Numbered from the stretch's first letter, positions 32,884-59,729 are shown. The stretch: 64,000 nucleotides of DNA from Acorus gramineus (GCA_030737835.1 CM060854.1:9386690-9450689); one strand, 5' to 3'. Made by a program: numbers and translations. The notes: a model not told the origin generated them from the letters alone.

Positions 32884-35800
32884 ATACGGATACTAGTATA
32901 AATTTTCAATTTTGGATTTATTTTTATTTATCTCCTTTGTTTTTTACGATAACATGGACATTAAGTATATACCAGTGATTTATCTTACATTTCTCACAAT
33001 GTTACACTTTTATTTATTTTGCCTCTAGAGACCATGCGAATGGGAAAAAAAGCTGTTACTAAATTATATTTAGATGAAAAATTAGCTTGTCATTAGGGTT
33101 TCTTCAAGCTGGCTTCAAAATTTTGGTGAAGGCTGTGTGTGGTTTATAAGCATCCATTGGTTATAATTTTTAGTTGTCATATCTTTATCTTAACTATTTA
33201 ATGGAAACTCAAAAAATTGTTTGTTCAATCATATTTTATATTTGTAAATTTATACCCTTTTTTGTGTATGTGTTAAGGGTTTTTCTTGTTTTATATTCTT
33301 ATAATAATAATTATGAACCTTCTTTACAACTCTGTAAGTGATGTTTTTCGGTTATGCCATCTTATTTTAGACACTTTGTTAGGCTGTTTACATGACATTT
33401 AATTTAGTTTTGCAATCTATCACATTCACAACTAAATTTTATAATAATTCCCTTGTTATTAATCCTAAAAATATTTTATTTTATGCAGAGTGCATTATAC
33501 TAGTAGGGGGGGGGGGGGGAACTCATCTTACCTCTTTTTTTTTTAATTGAGATGGACAATCTTATTTTACACTTTTTGTTATAACTCACGTTCTAACTCA
33601 ATATTCTACTTATTCTACTGTACTCATAAATAAAATTTCACAAAAAAAAAGAGCTCTTCATTGTGCTTGGCACACATACTTTAGGGACAAGGAAAATGAT
33701 ATGTTCAGCTCACACGTTTTTTTTATTTATTGAAGTATACATATACTTAATTTATGAATACATTCATTTGTGAAAGATGGTGTACATACTCATATGAATG
33801 CTTTTTTTTTTTTCATAATTATAATATATATTGAGAGAGTGTATGTTACATGATTTCATATACTGCATTAGTGACCTATTTTTAAGTTCAGTACTCCATG
33901 TTGGATCTCATGTCTATTCACATATTTAACATGTCAGATTTGTGATGATTTTAAATACTTGTCAGCCCCTCTTTAATCTTAATTTGTTATCTTAATAACA
34001 TTTCCATGTGGAGATTAAAATAAGTTTGATTATTGGAGAATGAGGAGTACATTTCAAATTTTCAAGCCCATCATCACACTCTGGAAGGTTGGTTTGGTAA
34101 ATGGATAAATATTTATGATAAGTTAGCTTAATTTATGGGGATAAAAAAATTATTATTTTTATCTAGATTTACATTTGATAATACATTTTGTTATCCTCAT
34201 TTTATTGCGTTCTTATCCTTAACTTTGCATTTGAATCACATGATCTAAAATATGGGATAACTTCAAAAAACAATTTAAAAATATCACATCTACCCTTTCT
34301 ATTAATAGGGCATTATAGTTTTTTATTTTTGTTTTTTTTTGAAAAGGGCAGTTATAAATGTTGTCTATGTTTTACAAAATGGGGTTAAAAAATAAGGATA
34401 AAGTCTATTCCACATTTTGTCTAGAACAAAATATCTCTATTTTTTTTCTCAAAATAAGAACAATTGTTCATGCTTTATCTTTTTTTTTTCTTATACCATA
34501 TGGGATAACATGTGATTTATCTCAATTATTTTCTTATCCTAACCCTTTTATCTCAATATCAGACCAGGACAAAGAGTGCATTTCAAACAACACACTGTAT
34601 TCTCTAAAGACTGGAAGGTCATCTAGATCTAGTAATATGAAATCACTTGAGGCAATGTATATTATGTAATACTAATATATATTCTATTTCAACAAAACAT
34701 AAAAATTATGCATTTAATTCATACAAGTATTTTACATTTTTTTTTGTAAATATAATTTCAAAAAAATTCAAATTTTTTTTTTTATAAAGACTTAATAAAC
34801 TACAAAGTCTCTAATCTACAATGGGTTAGACCATTAGTATGAAAACGTGGGTTATCAGGGACTCAATACAAGGTCTTCACCAAGCTATCAATCTTAAGGG
34901 ATCATTGTGAAAAATAACACATGAAAGTTATCTTTGGTATCTGAACTCTTCTATGATATGTGAAATATAATTTAGTCTATAACCCCCCGGTTGGATTGAA
35001 GAATTGAGTTATTATGAATAGATAACTATACCAGTATAGATAACAATTCATACAAGAATAAAAAAATTTCTGTTTGATTGTGTTTTTTATTATTCTCATT
35101 GAAAAATGTAAGAATAAAGGATAAGTTGTTTGATTGACAAAGAATAAAATATAAATAGAATGCAAATTGATTTGAGATGTGAACCTTTTAATGTATAAGA
35201 GGTGTTAATGGATGACTTGATGTGATAAGGTATAAAAAGTTAATTTGATATGTGAACCCATGAAAATAGATAAACTGAATATAATTTATCTTAAGGGTTA
35301 CTTAGAATTGTTAATACACTCTTATACTTGTTTAAACTGACTTAGTAATATCAATTTATACTCTACAAACAAGCAGCTATTTTCTCTATCCATTCTTATA
35401 CCACCCTTATCCGAGCTTAACCAGTGTATACCTTCGAAAAAATTTAAAACATGTCTTCACTGCAGGAATCAAATATCTTTTGACATTTTCCTAAGATCAG
35501 TTTAAGTATAGTCTCTTTTATTGTGTATTGAATTTGCTACATAGAACTCTGGATTTGATCATGGTTATCAGAATAATTTTCATTGCAGAAAAACAAAAAA
35601 ACAAAAAAAAAGGGGAATAAAAAAGGATGATAACTGATTCAGCGAAAAAGCTGAATAATACATATTCAGCTTTATTCCATGTGGGTAAATTTATTCCACG
35701 TGGGTGGTGAAATACATATTTCTCCTGGGAAAATATATCAAATCTAACCAAACAGAACTTATCACAAAGACAAGTTTAGGCAGCTGAACAAAATGAATTT

Positions 35801-36216
35801 TTGAAGGATACATTATACCTATTCTATCCCAAGCATGCCGATGACTATTTAGCCAAGAAATCATCAATGATCAATCTAGTTATAATAAATTTATGTATCT
35901 CATTTTCCAAACCATTCAAGTGACTGAAACAATTGAAACACATTTTGGACTTCCCACTCTTCAGTCCCCCTTTGGAAGAATTTCAGAATGCAAAAAGATA
36001 TAACATGCGAATTTTTCATATAATAATAGGCATTCCCTTCTGATGAAGAAAATACATTTGTAAATATATACCTGGCATAGAAATCAATGCGATGAACTGG
36101 TTGCGATGCGTTTTGCCTATTTGGATGAGATGGTTTTGCCATGTTGAGAAGGTTGAATTTCACAATTGTTCACGCGTTTTTGGAGAATCTGTATAGGATC
36201 ACAATCTCTTATGCAT
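32884..36216. other. Convergent intergenic region between RWDD1 homolog and GDH-like gene
   Basis: This region holds the 3' flanks of both genes. It is AT-rich, with a G run at about 33508-33520. Patches at about 34085-34600 and 34980-35420 are rich in TTATCCC/GGGATAA, TTATTC and GAATAA words, like decayed copies of the MITE at 24287-24748. No gene or defined element ends were found. Confidence 0.4.
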
Positions 36217-49608
<13,392 letters not shown>

Positions 49609-49619
49609 TAAAGGCCTCC

Positions 49620-50393
49620 CTGATATCAGCATTCACTAAACCAAGTATGCTGTCCTATTCATTTTTTATATCACTCTAATAATAAGGTAAACCCCCCTCA
49701 ATGAAATTCGTGATCTTTTGCATTTTGTACCAGATGACCAATTTGAGTCAAAACCGATCATAACAATCCAAATCTTCCAACATATCACCTTTACTCACAG
49801 TAGGGATGAGTGGATGACCCAGACCCAGTTATGAAAACTTAGCTTTATTGAATCAAATCTACAGACACAACAAACCCCCTCAATGAAATTCACGATCTTT
49901 CATGCATGTCAGTACCAGACAACCAAACTTGAATGAGCTTTTCAGAGTCGAATCGTTCATAACAATTCATAGGGGATGTAACCCAGATGAACAGACAGAA
50001 TCAGAACCAGTTATCAAAACTAAGCCTTATTGAATCAAATCAAGTTTATAGAGGCAACAAATGCTTCTCTTCAGAAACAACAGTAGATTAAAGCCAATAC
50101 AAGCAGACCCAGATATCACAATTTCAATTCCAAAAAACACCCACAGCAGCTCTTCCGTAATCTACTCCTCGGAAAATCTCAACACGTTCACACACCCAAC
50201 AATGAAATCGAACTCGAACAGTAGATATCGAAGACACCCAATACCCCAAATCCAAAAATTTTCCAACCCAGATAGTATAAGCTGAAATCATCAATCAGAG
50301 ATGGAAAAAATCGAGTAAAGATTAGATTTTTGAGAGGTATCCGTCAATCAAAACATCGAAACAAGTCTAGAAACAGAGGTTTAGAAAGAATAC
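49620..50393 (-). other. Leader intron of the GDH-like gene
   Basis: On the minus strand a donor-like TTCCG/GTATTC lies at 50394/50393 and an acceptor-like GATATCAG ends at 49620, 11 bp before the first ATG of the coding exon. The presumed 5' UTR exon is about 50394-50465. Within the intron an imperfect direct repeat is seen: AATGAAATTCGTGATCTTTTGCAT at about 49700 and AATGAAATTCACGATCTTTCATGC at about 49880, each followed by ACCAGA and TTGAATCAAAT-like words. Confidence 0.55.
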
Positions 50394-50465
50394 CGGAAAG
50401 AAGGGCAGAAACCCAAATCACTGTTTTTTCGTCTGTTAATTGTTGGAGAGAGTCGCGAAATGGAA

Positions 50466-51462
50466 TATTTGCTTTTGTGGGATTATTTATATTATTATTA
50501 TTTTATAATAATATTTTGTAATAAAAAACGATTAAAAAAAAGGAAAATCCAAATAATCATTCGTAGACTACCTAAAATCCATATTAACTCTCTTATTTTC
50601 CGTAAAGTAAATATATATTCCCTTGTAAAAACACACATGTGTAAATTTAAATAACTCTAAAAATTAAACTTTCATTAAAACATAATAAATATTTCATAAA
50701 TATTTTATTCATTAATTTTAATTAAAAATATAATATATTAAAATCCTCTACAATTTGTTAAAAATAAAAAAAATCTCAATAAATCAGTGAAAACACAAGA
50801 AAGGAAGGAATTTCTTGTCAAATGGGCCTCAGTTATTCTGCGCGGCGAGGAGAATTTTTTGTTATGTTGTGTTTGCACCAATTTCTGCGTTGAATAATAT
50901 TACATATAATCTTTTTTCTAAACTCAAATTTTTTAAAAATAGTATATCTCATGTAGTACATGTTTTTATAAAAAAAAAAATAAAACGTATATTTTAATGA
51001 ATTGTATGAATGCATTTATAAAAAATATAAATTTTTTTTATCAAAACATATACATTATTAATGTGAGTATGTGCTCAAGTGATTTTCAATTGATGCACGT
51101 GAGATTGAAAAAAACTATGTAACAACACTTTTTTGTGTTATTTTAAGTGCTGATTGAATAAGGGAATAGACGGGGAACACCATTGAAATAAGTCTCAAAA
51201 AATCAAAATTTATTTATACAAAGAAAAAAAAAAGTGAATATAATTATTTTAAAATATGTAAAAATAAATTGGTATCAACATATACGAACACAATTCATGT
51301 TTGATATCCAAAACATCTGTTCACGTGCATCTCACTTGGATTCCCTAAGTACACTTACAGGGGTATTTCGGGTAATTCACCATACCTAAAACCCCACTTT
51401 TCCGACTCGAACCCAATAAATCGGCGATTCGAGTCGCCCCCGCTCGAAAGGAGCCGAGGAAG
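50466..51462. promoter_or_regulatory. Divergent intergenic region between GDH-like gene and deoxyhypusine synthase
   Basis: The two genes are transcribed away from each other across about 1 kb. The middle is AT-rich, with no TATA box that can be assigned with confidence. 50537-50795 looks like half of the MULE-type MITE at 36730-37247. The DHS-proximal 100 bp (about 51370-51460) becomes GC-rich, with CCCCGCTCGAAAGG before the ATG. Shared regulation is possible but not shown. Confidence 0.5.
50537..50795. mobile_element. Truncated relative of the MULE-type MITE
   Basis: GGAAAATCCAAATAATC, CCTAAAATCCATATTAAC, CCTTGTAAAAACACACATGT, TAAATTTAAATAACTC and AAACATAATA follow one another in the same order as in the left arm and interior of the 36730-37247 element. 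The right arm is missing. It sits in the shared upstream region. Confidence 0.6.
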
Positions 51463-54400
51463 ATGAGTTCGCCGGCGAAAGATCGGGAATTACTCTCCGC
51501 GGTCCGGTCGGTGGTGTTCAAGGAGTCGGAGAGCCTGGAAGGGAAGCTCGAGAGGATCGAAGGGTACGACTTCAATCGCGGCGTCGACTTCGATGGGTTG
51601 CTGAAGTCGATGTCGACGACCGGATTCCAGGCTTCGAGGCTCGGAGAGGCCATCGACGTCGTGAATCAGATGGTGAGTTCGTGTTCTGATTCAAAAGATG
51701 TCGCCTTTTTGTGTTTCTTATGTAAATAAATCTTTCTTGGTTTCTGGATTTGTTTGAATTGTAGGGAAATTTTTTTTATGTTTTGTGAATTTTAGGATTT
51801 TTTGGGTTGTTATTTGTTTTAAAGATGCGTTTTTTTCATCTTTTTTGGGCCAAAAATGGAGTTTTTTTTTTATATAGATAAAATGAAAAATCTCTCCTTT
51901 TGTGTTTTTTTTTACGTAAGACAATCTTTTTCGGTTTCTGGGTTTTTTTTCCAAGATTGTTGAAATTTTGAATATATATTTTTGTGAGGTTTTGTGAAAT
52001 TTAGGATTTTTTTTATTTGAGGATTTATTGTTTTATAGAGTGCCTTCTTTCTTTATTTTTGGGCCAATATTACAAAAATATATATAAAAAAAAGTTTCTG
52101 GGTTTGTTGGAATCAAATGGTGAGGGTTGGAAAAAAAAAGGATTTTTTTTTTTTGGATATTTTGTTTGTGGGGGTTCTTATTGTATTTTTTATTTTTTGT
52201 GATATTTATTATGGTCAGGATTTTTTATTAGATATAGTTGAAAAATAAACTTATTTTTGGTTTGGTTTTTCATATTTGTTACAATATGCTCTGCAAAAAA
52301 AAAGTTTTTGTTCTTTCTTCCAAAAAATGATTTTTGTTTATGGGTTAGGAAGTAGTTTTCTTTTTGTTGTTTTGGATTCGCACGGTAGAAAAGTTGAATC
52401 TTTATTGTATTTTTTAAAATTCAGAAATTTTATGGAATTTAGTTGAAATTAGTTTTTATGGGAGCTTGTTAGGTTTCAATCCATTTTTTAAGTTTTAGCA
52501 TAAAAGATTTTTGAATTTATGCATTTTTTTGTTTTTTTGTTTTTTATGGATTTTGTTTAATATTATCGAGCTACCTTAAAAAAAAAAATTCCCGAATTAT
52601 GTGTTTATTGAATTTTTTGAATGTAATAATTCTGTTATGAGGTGGGTTTCTGGCTGTAGTTGTAATTGGGTTGGATCAAGTTCATTGAATATTCAAGAAA
52701 GAAATATGTGATTATTTGTTTGTTTCTGAAGTACATCTTACATTATGTGAGGAGTTGTGATTTTTTTTTTTTGAGGTAATCTTGTTTTTTCCGAGGAAGA
52801 GGTAATTTTGGTTTTGAAACTGATTTTGTATTTGAATTTGGGATGATTTGCCTGCTACAAATTGGATTTTTATGCTTTTGGAAATCATTTTTTTAATTTT
52901 GAATTATTTTATTTAAATAGTTAAGTTGGAGTGATGTTGAATGCTTGTCTACAGTTTCAAATAAAGTAGCTTTTGTTATTGCTACTAAAAGTATAAATTA
53001 TGAAAAATGTGGGAGTGATTTTGGAAAAAAGAAAAAAGAGGGATCATAGTAATAAGTCTAAGTTCCAAGGCCTTATTCCCCATGCAGTGTATTTAGCCAA
53101 TGTCTTGCCCGCAATTGAGTGCATTTTTCAAAGGAAACGACCACACAAGGAAAACATTTGGACCGCCATTATGACAATTTTAAGGGGTTTGAGTTAAGTT
53201 ACTTATAGGAGAAGATAAGGTTCTGATGTCGTGGGGATAAGGTGGAGAGGGTAATTGATCTCATTTCCTTAGGCAAGGGATTCTTTGGTAACCTTTGATT
53301 TTCATTTTAATATTCTTTTGTAATCGGATATCTCTCTTCTTCATTTTGTTGAGGGGCTCGATTTTAATATGATAGCCCAATCTTTCATCACGAAAGGAAT
53401 AATCTATGAATTTAGAGAAGGAATTTCATGGTTGTTTTTATTTCCTATTTGTGTTTCTTTATAATGTTATCTTTTATATGAATTTTGGCTCATAGTTGTT
53501 TCACTCGGAAAATGATTTTTTTTTTTTGGTTTTAAGGAATTAATAATTTATGCACTTTTTCACTCTTTTGAATGCCTATGTTTCTTTTCATGGTTTGAAG
53601 TTAGATTGGAGGCTTTCTCATGAGGAGCCGGCAGAAGATTGCAGTGATCATGAACGTGAACCAGCTTACAGAGAGTCTGTCAAGTGCAAAATATTTTTGG
53701 GTTTTACATCCAATCTCATATCCTCAGGTCTTCGGGAGAATATTCAGAATCTCACCCAACATCGACTGGTTAGTCATAGGCGTAGTAGGATTTTTTTCAT
53801 TTCTATTGATTTCAGCATTGACTGCTTAGAGAAATAAATGGTTCTTTTTGTTGGAAATTACCTATCTGTTACCATTTGGATTTAGTTCCTTCCTGCACAT
53901 ATATTATTGCAATATATATATAGCGTGCTTGGTCCATTGGTAACTCCACAATTCTGATTGACTAGTTGAACTTTCTGTTTATTTCATTATTCATTTCGCG
54001 ATGGGTGCCTGACATTTATTTATTTTTTTCTTTTTTTAAAAAAAAAAAACAAATCAGTGCCCGCCCCCCCCCCCCCCCCCCCGAAGATTTGATCCCTTGA
54101 CCTCCTTATTGGATGTTGGGAGGGGGGGGAGGGTTGCTAGCCGGCTAACCCCGAGCTCAGTTTCCTGGATTGAACGCACCATGCATTCCACAAAATGCAT
54201 AGAAATAATTATTGTTGGCCATTGGATACAAGCTATAATTTCATGTGCAAAGTTTCCTTTAGAATTGTTGTTCCAACTTTAGAATTTAGATACTCCTAAA
54301 GGACAATGATTTAAGATCATATCCATTACTTATCTAAAAAACATTTGTATCTGATATTAGTGTTTTTAATGTAATATCAATTACAAACAAGTTTTATCGC

Positions 54401-57400
54401 TTGTTGCCCATGAAAATAGGTTAGTTATGAAGCATGACCTATTTGAATACCTTGTATTTGAAGTGGTTCAAGGTCAATAGAGTCCTATTTGAACTGGTAT
54501 TAGGATATAGTTCATGCTTTGGGGTTTAAATGCTAGTATCGACTCCAAATGCAACTTAAATACAAGGTATCCAGTTGGAAATGTGATTGGATTAGATTAC
54601 CTGTTTGTGGATTTATTTTGGTCATCGGTTGGTGTACCATCCATTAGTTTCCTAAGGTTTGGATTTTTATGTTCAATATGATTTTTCTATTGATCTAAAG
54701 GATATATATTTCAAATTTTGGAGTTCATAGGAGCCTATTTTTTATGATTAGAAAAATTATGAATTCCAAATCCGTCAATCAATAATTTTGGGGTTCATCA
54801 AGATAATGGGGTTCGTCAATCCATCAATCAATAATGAATTCCAAATTGTTAGGTTCATCAAGATAAATGAAGATGCTTTTGTTCGGGAGCTTTCTAATTA
54901 TAACATCGCCCCAACATTCCCTTTGTGTCCGTTTGGAAACACTTAAAAGGGGTGATTCCGTTTTTAATTAAGCTGAAAGCTAAAAAGTGTTGCCAAACGC
55001 ATTCTAAAAAACTGTCTTAATTAAAAAGTTACTTTCAGCTTTTAGTGCAAAAATGATGATTTTTAAAAAGCGAAAAAAATTCGCTTTCCAAGAATCAAGT
55101 CTATTTATACCACTTTATTTAAAATCTTATTTTTCATACATGTTTCCAAACGGACCCTTAAAAAAAAAGATAAATGAAGATGAGATTTATGAGGTTGACA
55201 TAAGGATATTGGGAGAGGAAAATCAATTTTATCTCAGTTTTTGTTATTTTGTTAAGAAAATTCTGAATTTCTCCTTGCGAAAATCTTCAATATCTTTGCT
55301 CATCTCTCTCCTTTTCTCCTTTTCATTCTATTCTATTCTCATATGTGTCAGTGTTTTTAAAAGGGAAAAAAATATATCAGTGGTTCCATGACGTATGTGG
55401 CCATTGTCTTGCTATTCTATGTCTCGAGTAATGCCTGGCAATTAATACTTATAATACTGGTTGTAGTTGAGTTTAATCTTGATTCTTATAATAATTATGG
55501 TATATAGAGATACTATAATATGATCTGGTTCCTCCTGCACTTTCAAGCCTTCTGATCATGATATTATTAATACAATTATCAACTTTTCTTCATAAACGGT
55601 CTATGTAAGAAGTAAACTATTGTAATATACTTGTTATTGATGCAGGTAGATGTAGTGGTTACTACTGCTGGTGGCATAGAAGAGGACCTTATTAAATGTC
55701 TTGCACCCACATTCAGAGGAGATTTTTCTTTACCTGGTGCATTCTTGCGTTCAAAAGGGTTGAATAGAATTGGTAACTTGTTGGTGCCTAATGACAACTA
55801 CTGCAAATTTGAAGATTGGATCATGCCTATCCTTGACAAGATGCTGCAAGAGCAGTCTGAGAAGGTGATCTTTTGATGTTTTTCTGGGACTTCAGATTTT
55901 TAAGCCCAGATAAATACTTAATCCCATTGCTTTCATACAGTTGTAAACTCTATATATGTTGTAAATTTACAGTTTAATGTTCTTCCAATTTATATTAATC
56001 TTATTTTCCCATTTCTGTTTGTGGCTAAATATAGTATTTGGTGAAATATTGAGTCTTTAATTGTTTAGATATATAGCATTTAGGCTTTTCTGATTTGTAT
56101 AGTTATATATGGTGTCATATGTCCGCCATTTGTTGTCTTTTGTATAAACCATGACATGCTGGGAAATGTTAAAACAAAAGTACATCACATATCAATTATT
56201 CAAAGTTTCCATCATCACAGCCTGATCAGCTGTTAGTGTTGTAGTATACCATTACATTTTATTAAGTGTGGTATGAGGCATGCATATATTGGTGTTTGCA
56301 CCTTGTAGGCCTGTCTCTGGACGCCACATAATGTGGTCTTTCTTGCTCAGTGTGTCTCTTATTGAATGTAGCGTTTGGAAACGAGTTATTTATTTATTAT
56401 TTATTTAAATTAAAGCAACTTTTGAAAATAACTTTGTAGGAAGCATATTTTTGTACATCACTTAAAAGTTTTTTTTTTTTAATTACTGAAAGCTGTTTTT
56501 CACTTTTTTCTAAAGCTGGGACCACTAGGGGCATTTAGAGAATAGATTAAGTATGATTTCTGCAAAAACATTGTTTCCAAATGCTGCCCAAACTCACTAG
56601 TCACTAGTGTGTCTCTCATATAATATGACGAGTATTTCCGTGCATGTAGATGAGTGTGTGTTGCACACGTCACTCATATGGTGTGATTAATGTGTCCATG
56701 TTTGTAGATGTATGTGTGTCTTTAGAGGACCATTATGAATGTCATATCATGTGGTTGGATGGTTTATAGGATCCCTACTCTTGAGGGGCATAGGAATTCA
56801 TATGATATTATAATGGGTACTGTGTTTCTTGTCATTTACTTACTGATTTTCTTTCTTCTTTTTTTTCCGCTCCACAGAATATACTCTGGACACCATCAAA
56901 AGTGATTGCACGCCTTGGCCAAGAAATAGATAATGAAAGTTCATACCTGTATTGGGCTTTCAAGGTAAACATGCAATATGAATTAAATTTTTAGAGAATG
57001 TCACGACATGGCTTAGATCTCAAAAATTCAGAGCTTATCCTTCATGGGGCATAATGTTGGTGAAAATATCAACAATATTAAAACCATTTGTTCTGTTCCC
57101 CTTTGGGACATTTACTGTGTGAATTTTTCATACAGCAAAAGAAGATTTTTTTTTTTTTTACACCATGGAATCTAAAGAAAACATGTTGACCTCTTCATCT
57201 GAACAAGCATTTCAAAATGCCAGTACCTTCACATATTCATTCTATTATGTCCAGAATTTAGTTTATTTACACGTAAAATACGCTTCTGGTTTTTTTGAAG
57301 TGTTATTTGTTTCTTGTTGATATTTCTATACCTTCACAGAACAACATTCCAGTATTCTGCCCAGCCTTGACTGATGGTTCACTGGGAGACATGTTATACG

Positions 57401-58323
57401 TCCACTCAATCCGCAATCCTGGTTTAGTTATCGATATTGTGCAAGGTATATTATCTATATGGTTTATCAATCTTTTTTCTATTTTCCCCACTGTGTTGTC
57501 AAAGTTGGCATTTGGATGTAATGTTTCAACAGATATAGCGGCCATGAATGGCGAAGCTATCCATGAGAGATCCAGGAAGACGGGCATAATAATTCTGGGT
57601 GGGGGCATGCCAAAGCACCACATCTGCAATGCCAATATGATGCGTAATGGCACAGATTATGCAGTTTTCATCAATACTGCACAAGAGTTTGATGGGAGCG
57701 ATTCTGGGGCATGTCCGGATGAGGCTGTGTCTTGGGGAAAGATAAGTGGCACTGCTCAAAGTGTGAAGGTGTGTGCGAGTCTTCTATATCCTATGATTTT
57801 TATATATGGTGATGATACTTGCTGGTTGTGGTCCTGTTTGGAACCAATTTTTAAAGTCTTTTCTAAAAGCTACTATAAATCGGTTTTTTCATAAAAGCTC
57901 TTTTGTTGACCTCTAACACATAAAAACCAAAATAAAAAATCAAAAGTTAAGATTTAAAAACACCCATTTGGAACCGATTATGTAAAAAATGACTTTGCAG
58001 AAACAGAAACAGTTTGATTCCAAATGGATGCTATGTGGAGGAGGTTAAGCAGCTGTTCCATCATCCTTATAGCTGTTTTAAAAGATTAGGACTCATATCA
58101 GTTTATGTTCCAGCTAAAAAATAAAAAGAAATGTGGAATTCATATCCTTTTTTTTATTTTTACAACACAACAAACATGATAAGTTGTTCTTTAATTACTT
58201 ATTGTGTCACTTATCCGCTTACAGGATGAGGCCTTAAGGCCTTAGAAGCTCCCATCTATTTTCCAAGTGCCCTATTGACTTCAAAGTTTGTTAATTCAAG
58301 TTATTACACTGTCAGCTATGCAG

Positions 58324-58355
<32 letters not shown>

Positions 58356-58478
58356 TCTTAATATCATTCTTTTTGGGTGAATCAGGTTCACTGTGATGCA
58401 ACCATAGCTTTCCCTTTGCTGTTTGCTGGAACATTTGCGAAACGGATCAAGAGGAGGCCAAAAAACGCCGATCCTTAG
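51463..58478 (+). CDS. DHS: Deoxyhypusine synthase
   Basis: Transfers the aminobutyl group of spermidine, NAD-dependently, to one lysine of eIF5A, the first step of hypusine formation in the cytosol. Seven exons join in phase: 51463-51672, 53601-53768, 55646-55864, 56878-56964, 57340-57445, 57533-57768 and 58386-58478. The product is 372 residues, normal for plant DHS. Visible family motifs are [31 protein letters not shown] and GDFSLPG. Also present are [36 protein letters not shown] with the active-site histidine pair (H292/H293), and DEAVSWGKI with K333 at the place of the catalytic lysine (human K329). The C-terminus reads [14 protein letters not shown]. The first ATG gives the usual N-terminus [20 protein letters not shown]. 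Several introns hold MITEs of one family. No defect is seen. Confidence 0.97.
54062..54135. repeat. Poly(C) run and G-rich companion in DHS intron 2
   Basis: A run of about 20 C is followed 40 bp later by an eight-base G run. An ATTTGATCCCTTGACCTCC phrase lies between them. Runs of this length are prone to assembly error. Confidence 0.75.
54925..55157. mobile_element. MITE with GTCCGTTTGGAAAC ends in DHS intron 2
   Basis: The ends GTGTCCGTTTGGAAACAC and GTTTCCAAACGGACCC are inverted. The interior has AAAAAGC, AGCTGAAAGCTAAAAAG and CTTTTTAG words as in the 21356-21698 element. About 233 bp, no coding DNA. Confidence 0.7.
56368..56590. mobile_element. Diverged MITE of the same family in DHS intron 3
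   Basis: The ends GTAGCGTTTGGAAAC and GTTTCCAAATGCTGCCC are inverted, with an interior of AAAAGTTTTTT and GAAAGCTGTTTTTC. It is shorter and more diverged than the intron 2 copy. Confidence 0.55.
57830..58032. mobile_element. Diverged MITE of the same family in DHS intron 6
   Basis: GGTCCTGTTTGGAACCAAT at the left and TTTGATTCCAAATGGATGC at the right are inverted, with TTTTCTAAAAGCTACT in the interior. About 200 bp. Confidence 0.5.
58323..58356. repeat. (GGT)n(AGT)n trinucleotide microsatellite in DHS intron 6
   Basis: Four GGT-type units pass into about seven AGT units, about 30 bp before the exon 7 acceptor. Confidence 0.95.
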
Positions 58479-59472
58479 AACCAAAGTGAAGGAGCTCTTT
58501 AACATCTGACCTCTTTAACATCATAAGAAACATAAGAATATCTGCGCAGATTCAGCTGGCGCCGAGCTGCACAATCTGCAGAATACAAAATTGTAATTCA
58601 TGCATCATTTTTTTTACGTTTTTTGTTTTACTGTTTGGTAACATATTATCATATCAAACAGGAGTACGACTCCACCAGGGGACCCTCCACTCCCTTAGTG
58701 AACATGGAGTGCCTCTACAACCTACCAAGAGGTGGTTCTGTTATTCCTATTTAAGGGGATTGATTGTATTATTATACTATGGTGAGTGTGTCTTACACAC
58801 AAATCACTGAGTTTTTTATGTGAATCCTCATTGAAAATTTTACCCATTTTTCCATTAAATGCATAGTGGCTCATCAAATTCACAGTATTCACCGTTGCCA
58901 GTTAATTTGGATGAATTGTTGATGGCCCTCTTTTGGCAAGGTTAAAGATTTTTTTGGTGTACCACACACTGTACTGTGGCATCCATGAATACAAGCTTTG
59001 GAAACTTAGTATTGATATATAACCACTTCTTTGTTATGAATATGCACATGTTTTTTGAACACCAATTTTACCCCTAAAATGAATGTGTGTAATATAAAAG
59101 AGAGCAAAGTAATTGATGCACAATTTCTACTCAATACTTTATGTATAGAGGTTATAATTTCGGGGATGATATATGCACCCCCATTTATAAGAATCCCACC
59201 CCGATTTCCAACCCACCCAACACATTTTTTAAAACTTTCAAACCCACCCCATTATAAATGCAGATGCCAAATATTTAGCCTTCAATAACAACCGTCTTCT
59301 GGCCTGTTTAACCCTAAACAACACGCCCAATAAACGGGTTTAGATTGGGTTTTAATAATCGGGTTCAACTTGAACTTGAGCACACCCAAATCCTATATGG
59401 ATTGGGTTTAAGAGATCTATCTAGGTTGAACCCAAACTTAATGGTTAAGGGTGCTGATACACTTAATCAATT
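58479..59472. other. 3' flank of DHS, no gene recognised
   Basis: The DHS 3' UTR probably occupies the first few hundred bases. At about 59167-59265 GATATATGCACCCCC and ATAAGAATCCCACCCC recall the ends of the 19282-20118 element. 59290-59460 is rich in GGGTTTA/AAACCC and AACCC words. No element boundaries could be set. Confidence 0.4.
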
Positions 59473-59729
59473 TTATAACTCGTCCCCAATGGCTTTGGCC
59501 ATTCGGTGAGTGACACCCCTTTTCAAAGGGTTTGCCAGGGTTCTAGCCTTGTTGATGACAAGGAGAACCAAAAAATGTTTTGAGCCCCCTACTGGGAGCT
59601 GGTTTGTTTATTGTGGGTTTGCATCCACCAGTTTATGGCATATAAATCAGTACTAGTCGTAGACTTGTCTTTGTATGTTAATGTCACCCTATCCCAGACC
59701 TATGTAACAAAAAAAAAAAAAAAAAAACA
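59473..59729 (+). mobile_element. Possible SINE with poly(A) tail
   Basis: A roughly 235-bp unit ends in a pure A run of about 20 (about 59709-59727). Near its start is GGGTTCTAGCCTTG, which fits an RNA polymerase III B box (GGTTCnAnnCC), and TGGCCATTCGGTGAG upstream might be an A box. No clear target duplication was found. The call rests on these motifs and the tail only. Confidence 0.35.

Noticed and set aside
49609-49632. Upstream ATG at 49632 as the start of the GDH-like protein
   Set aside because: A good acceptor (GATATCAG) lies between it and the ATG pair at 49608, so the upstream ATG is most likely in the leader intron.
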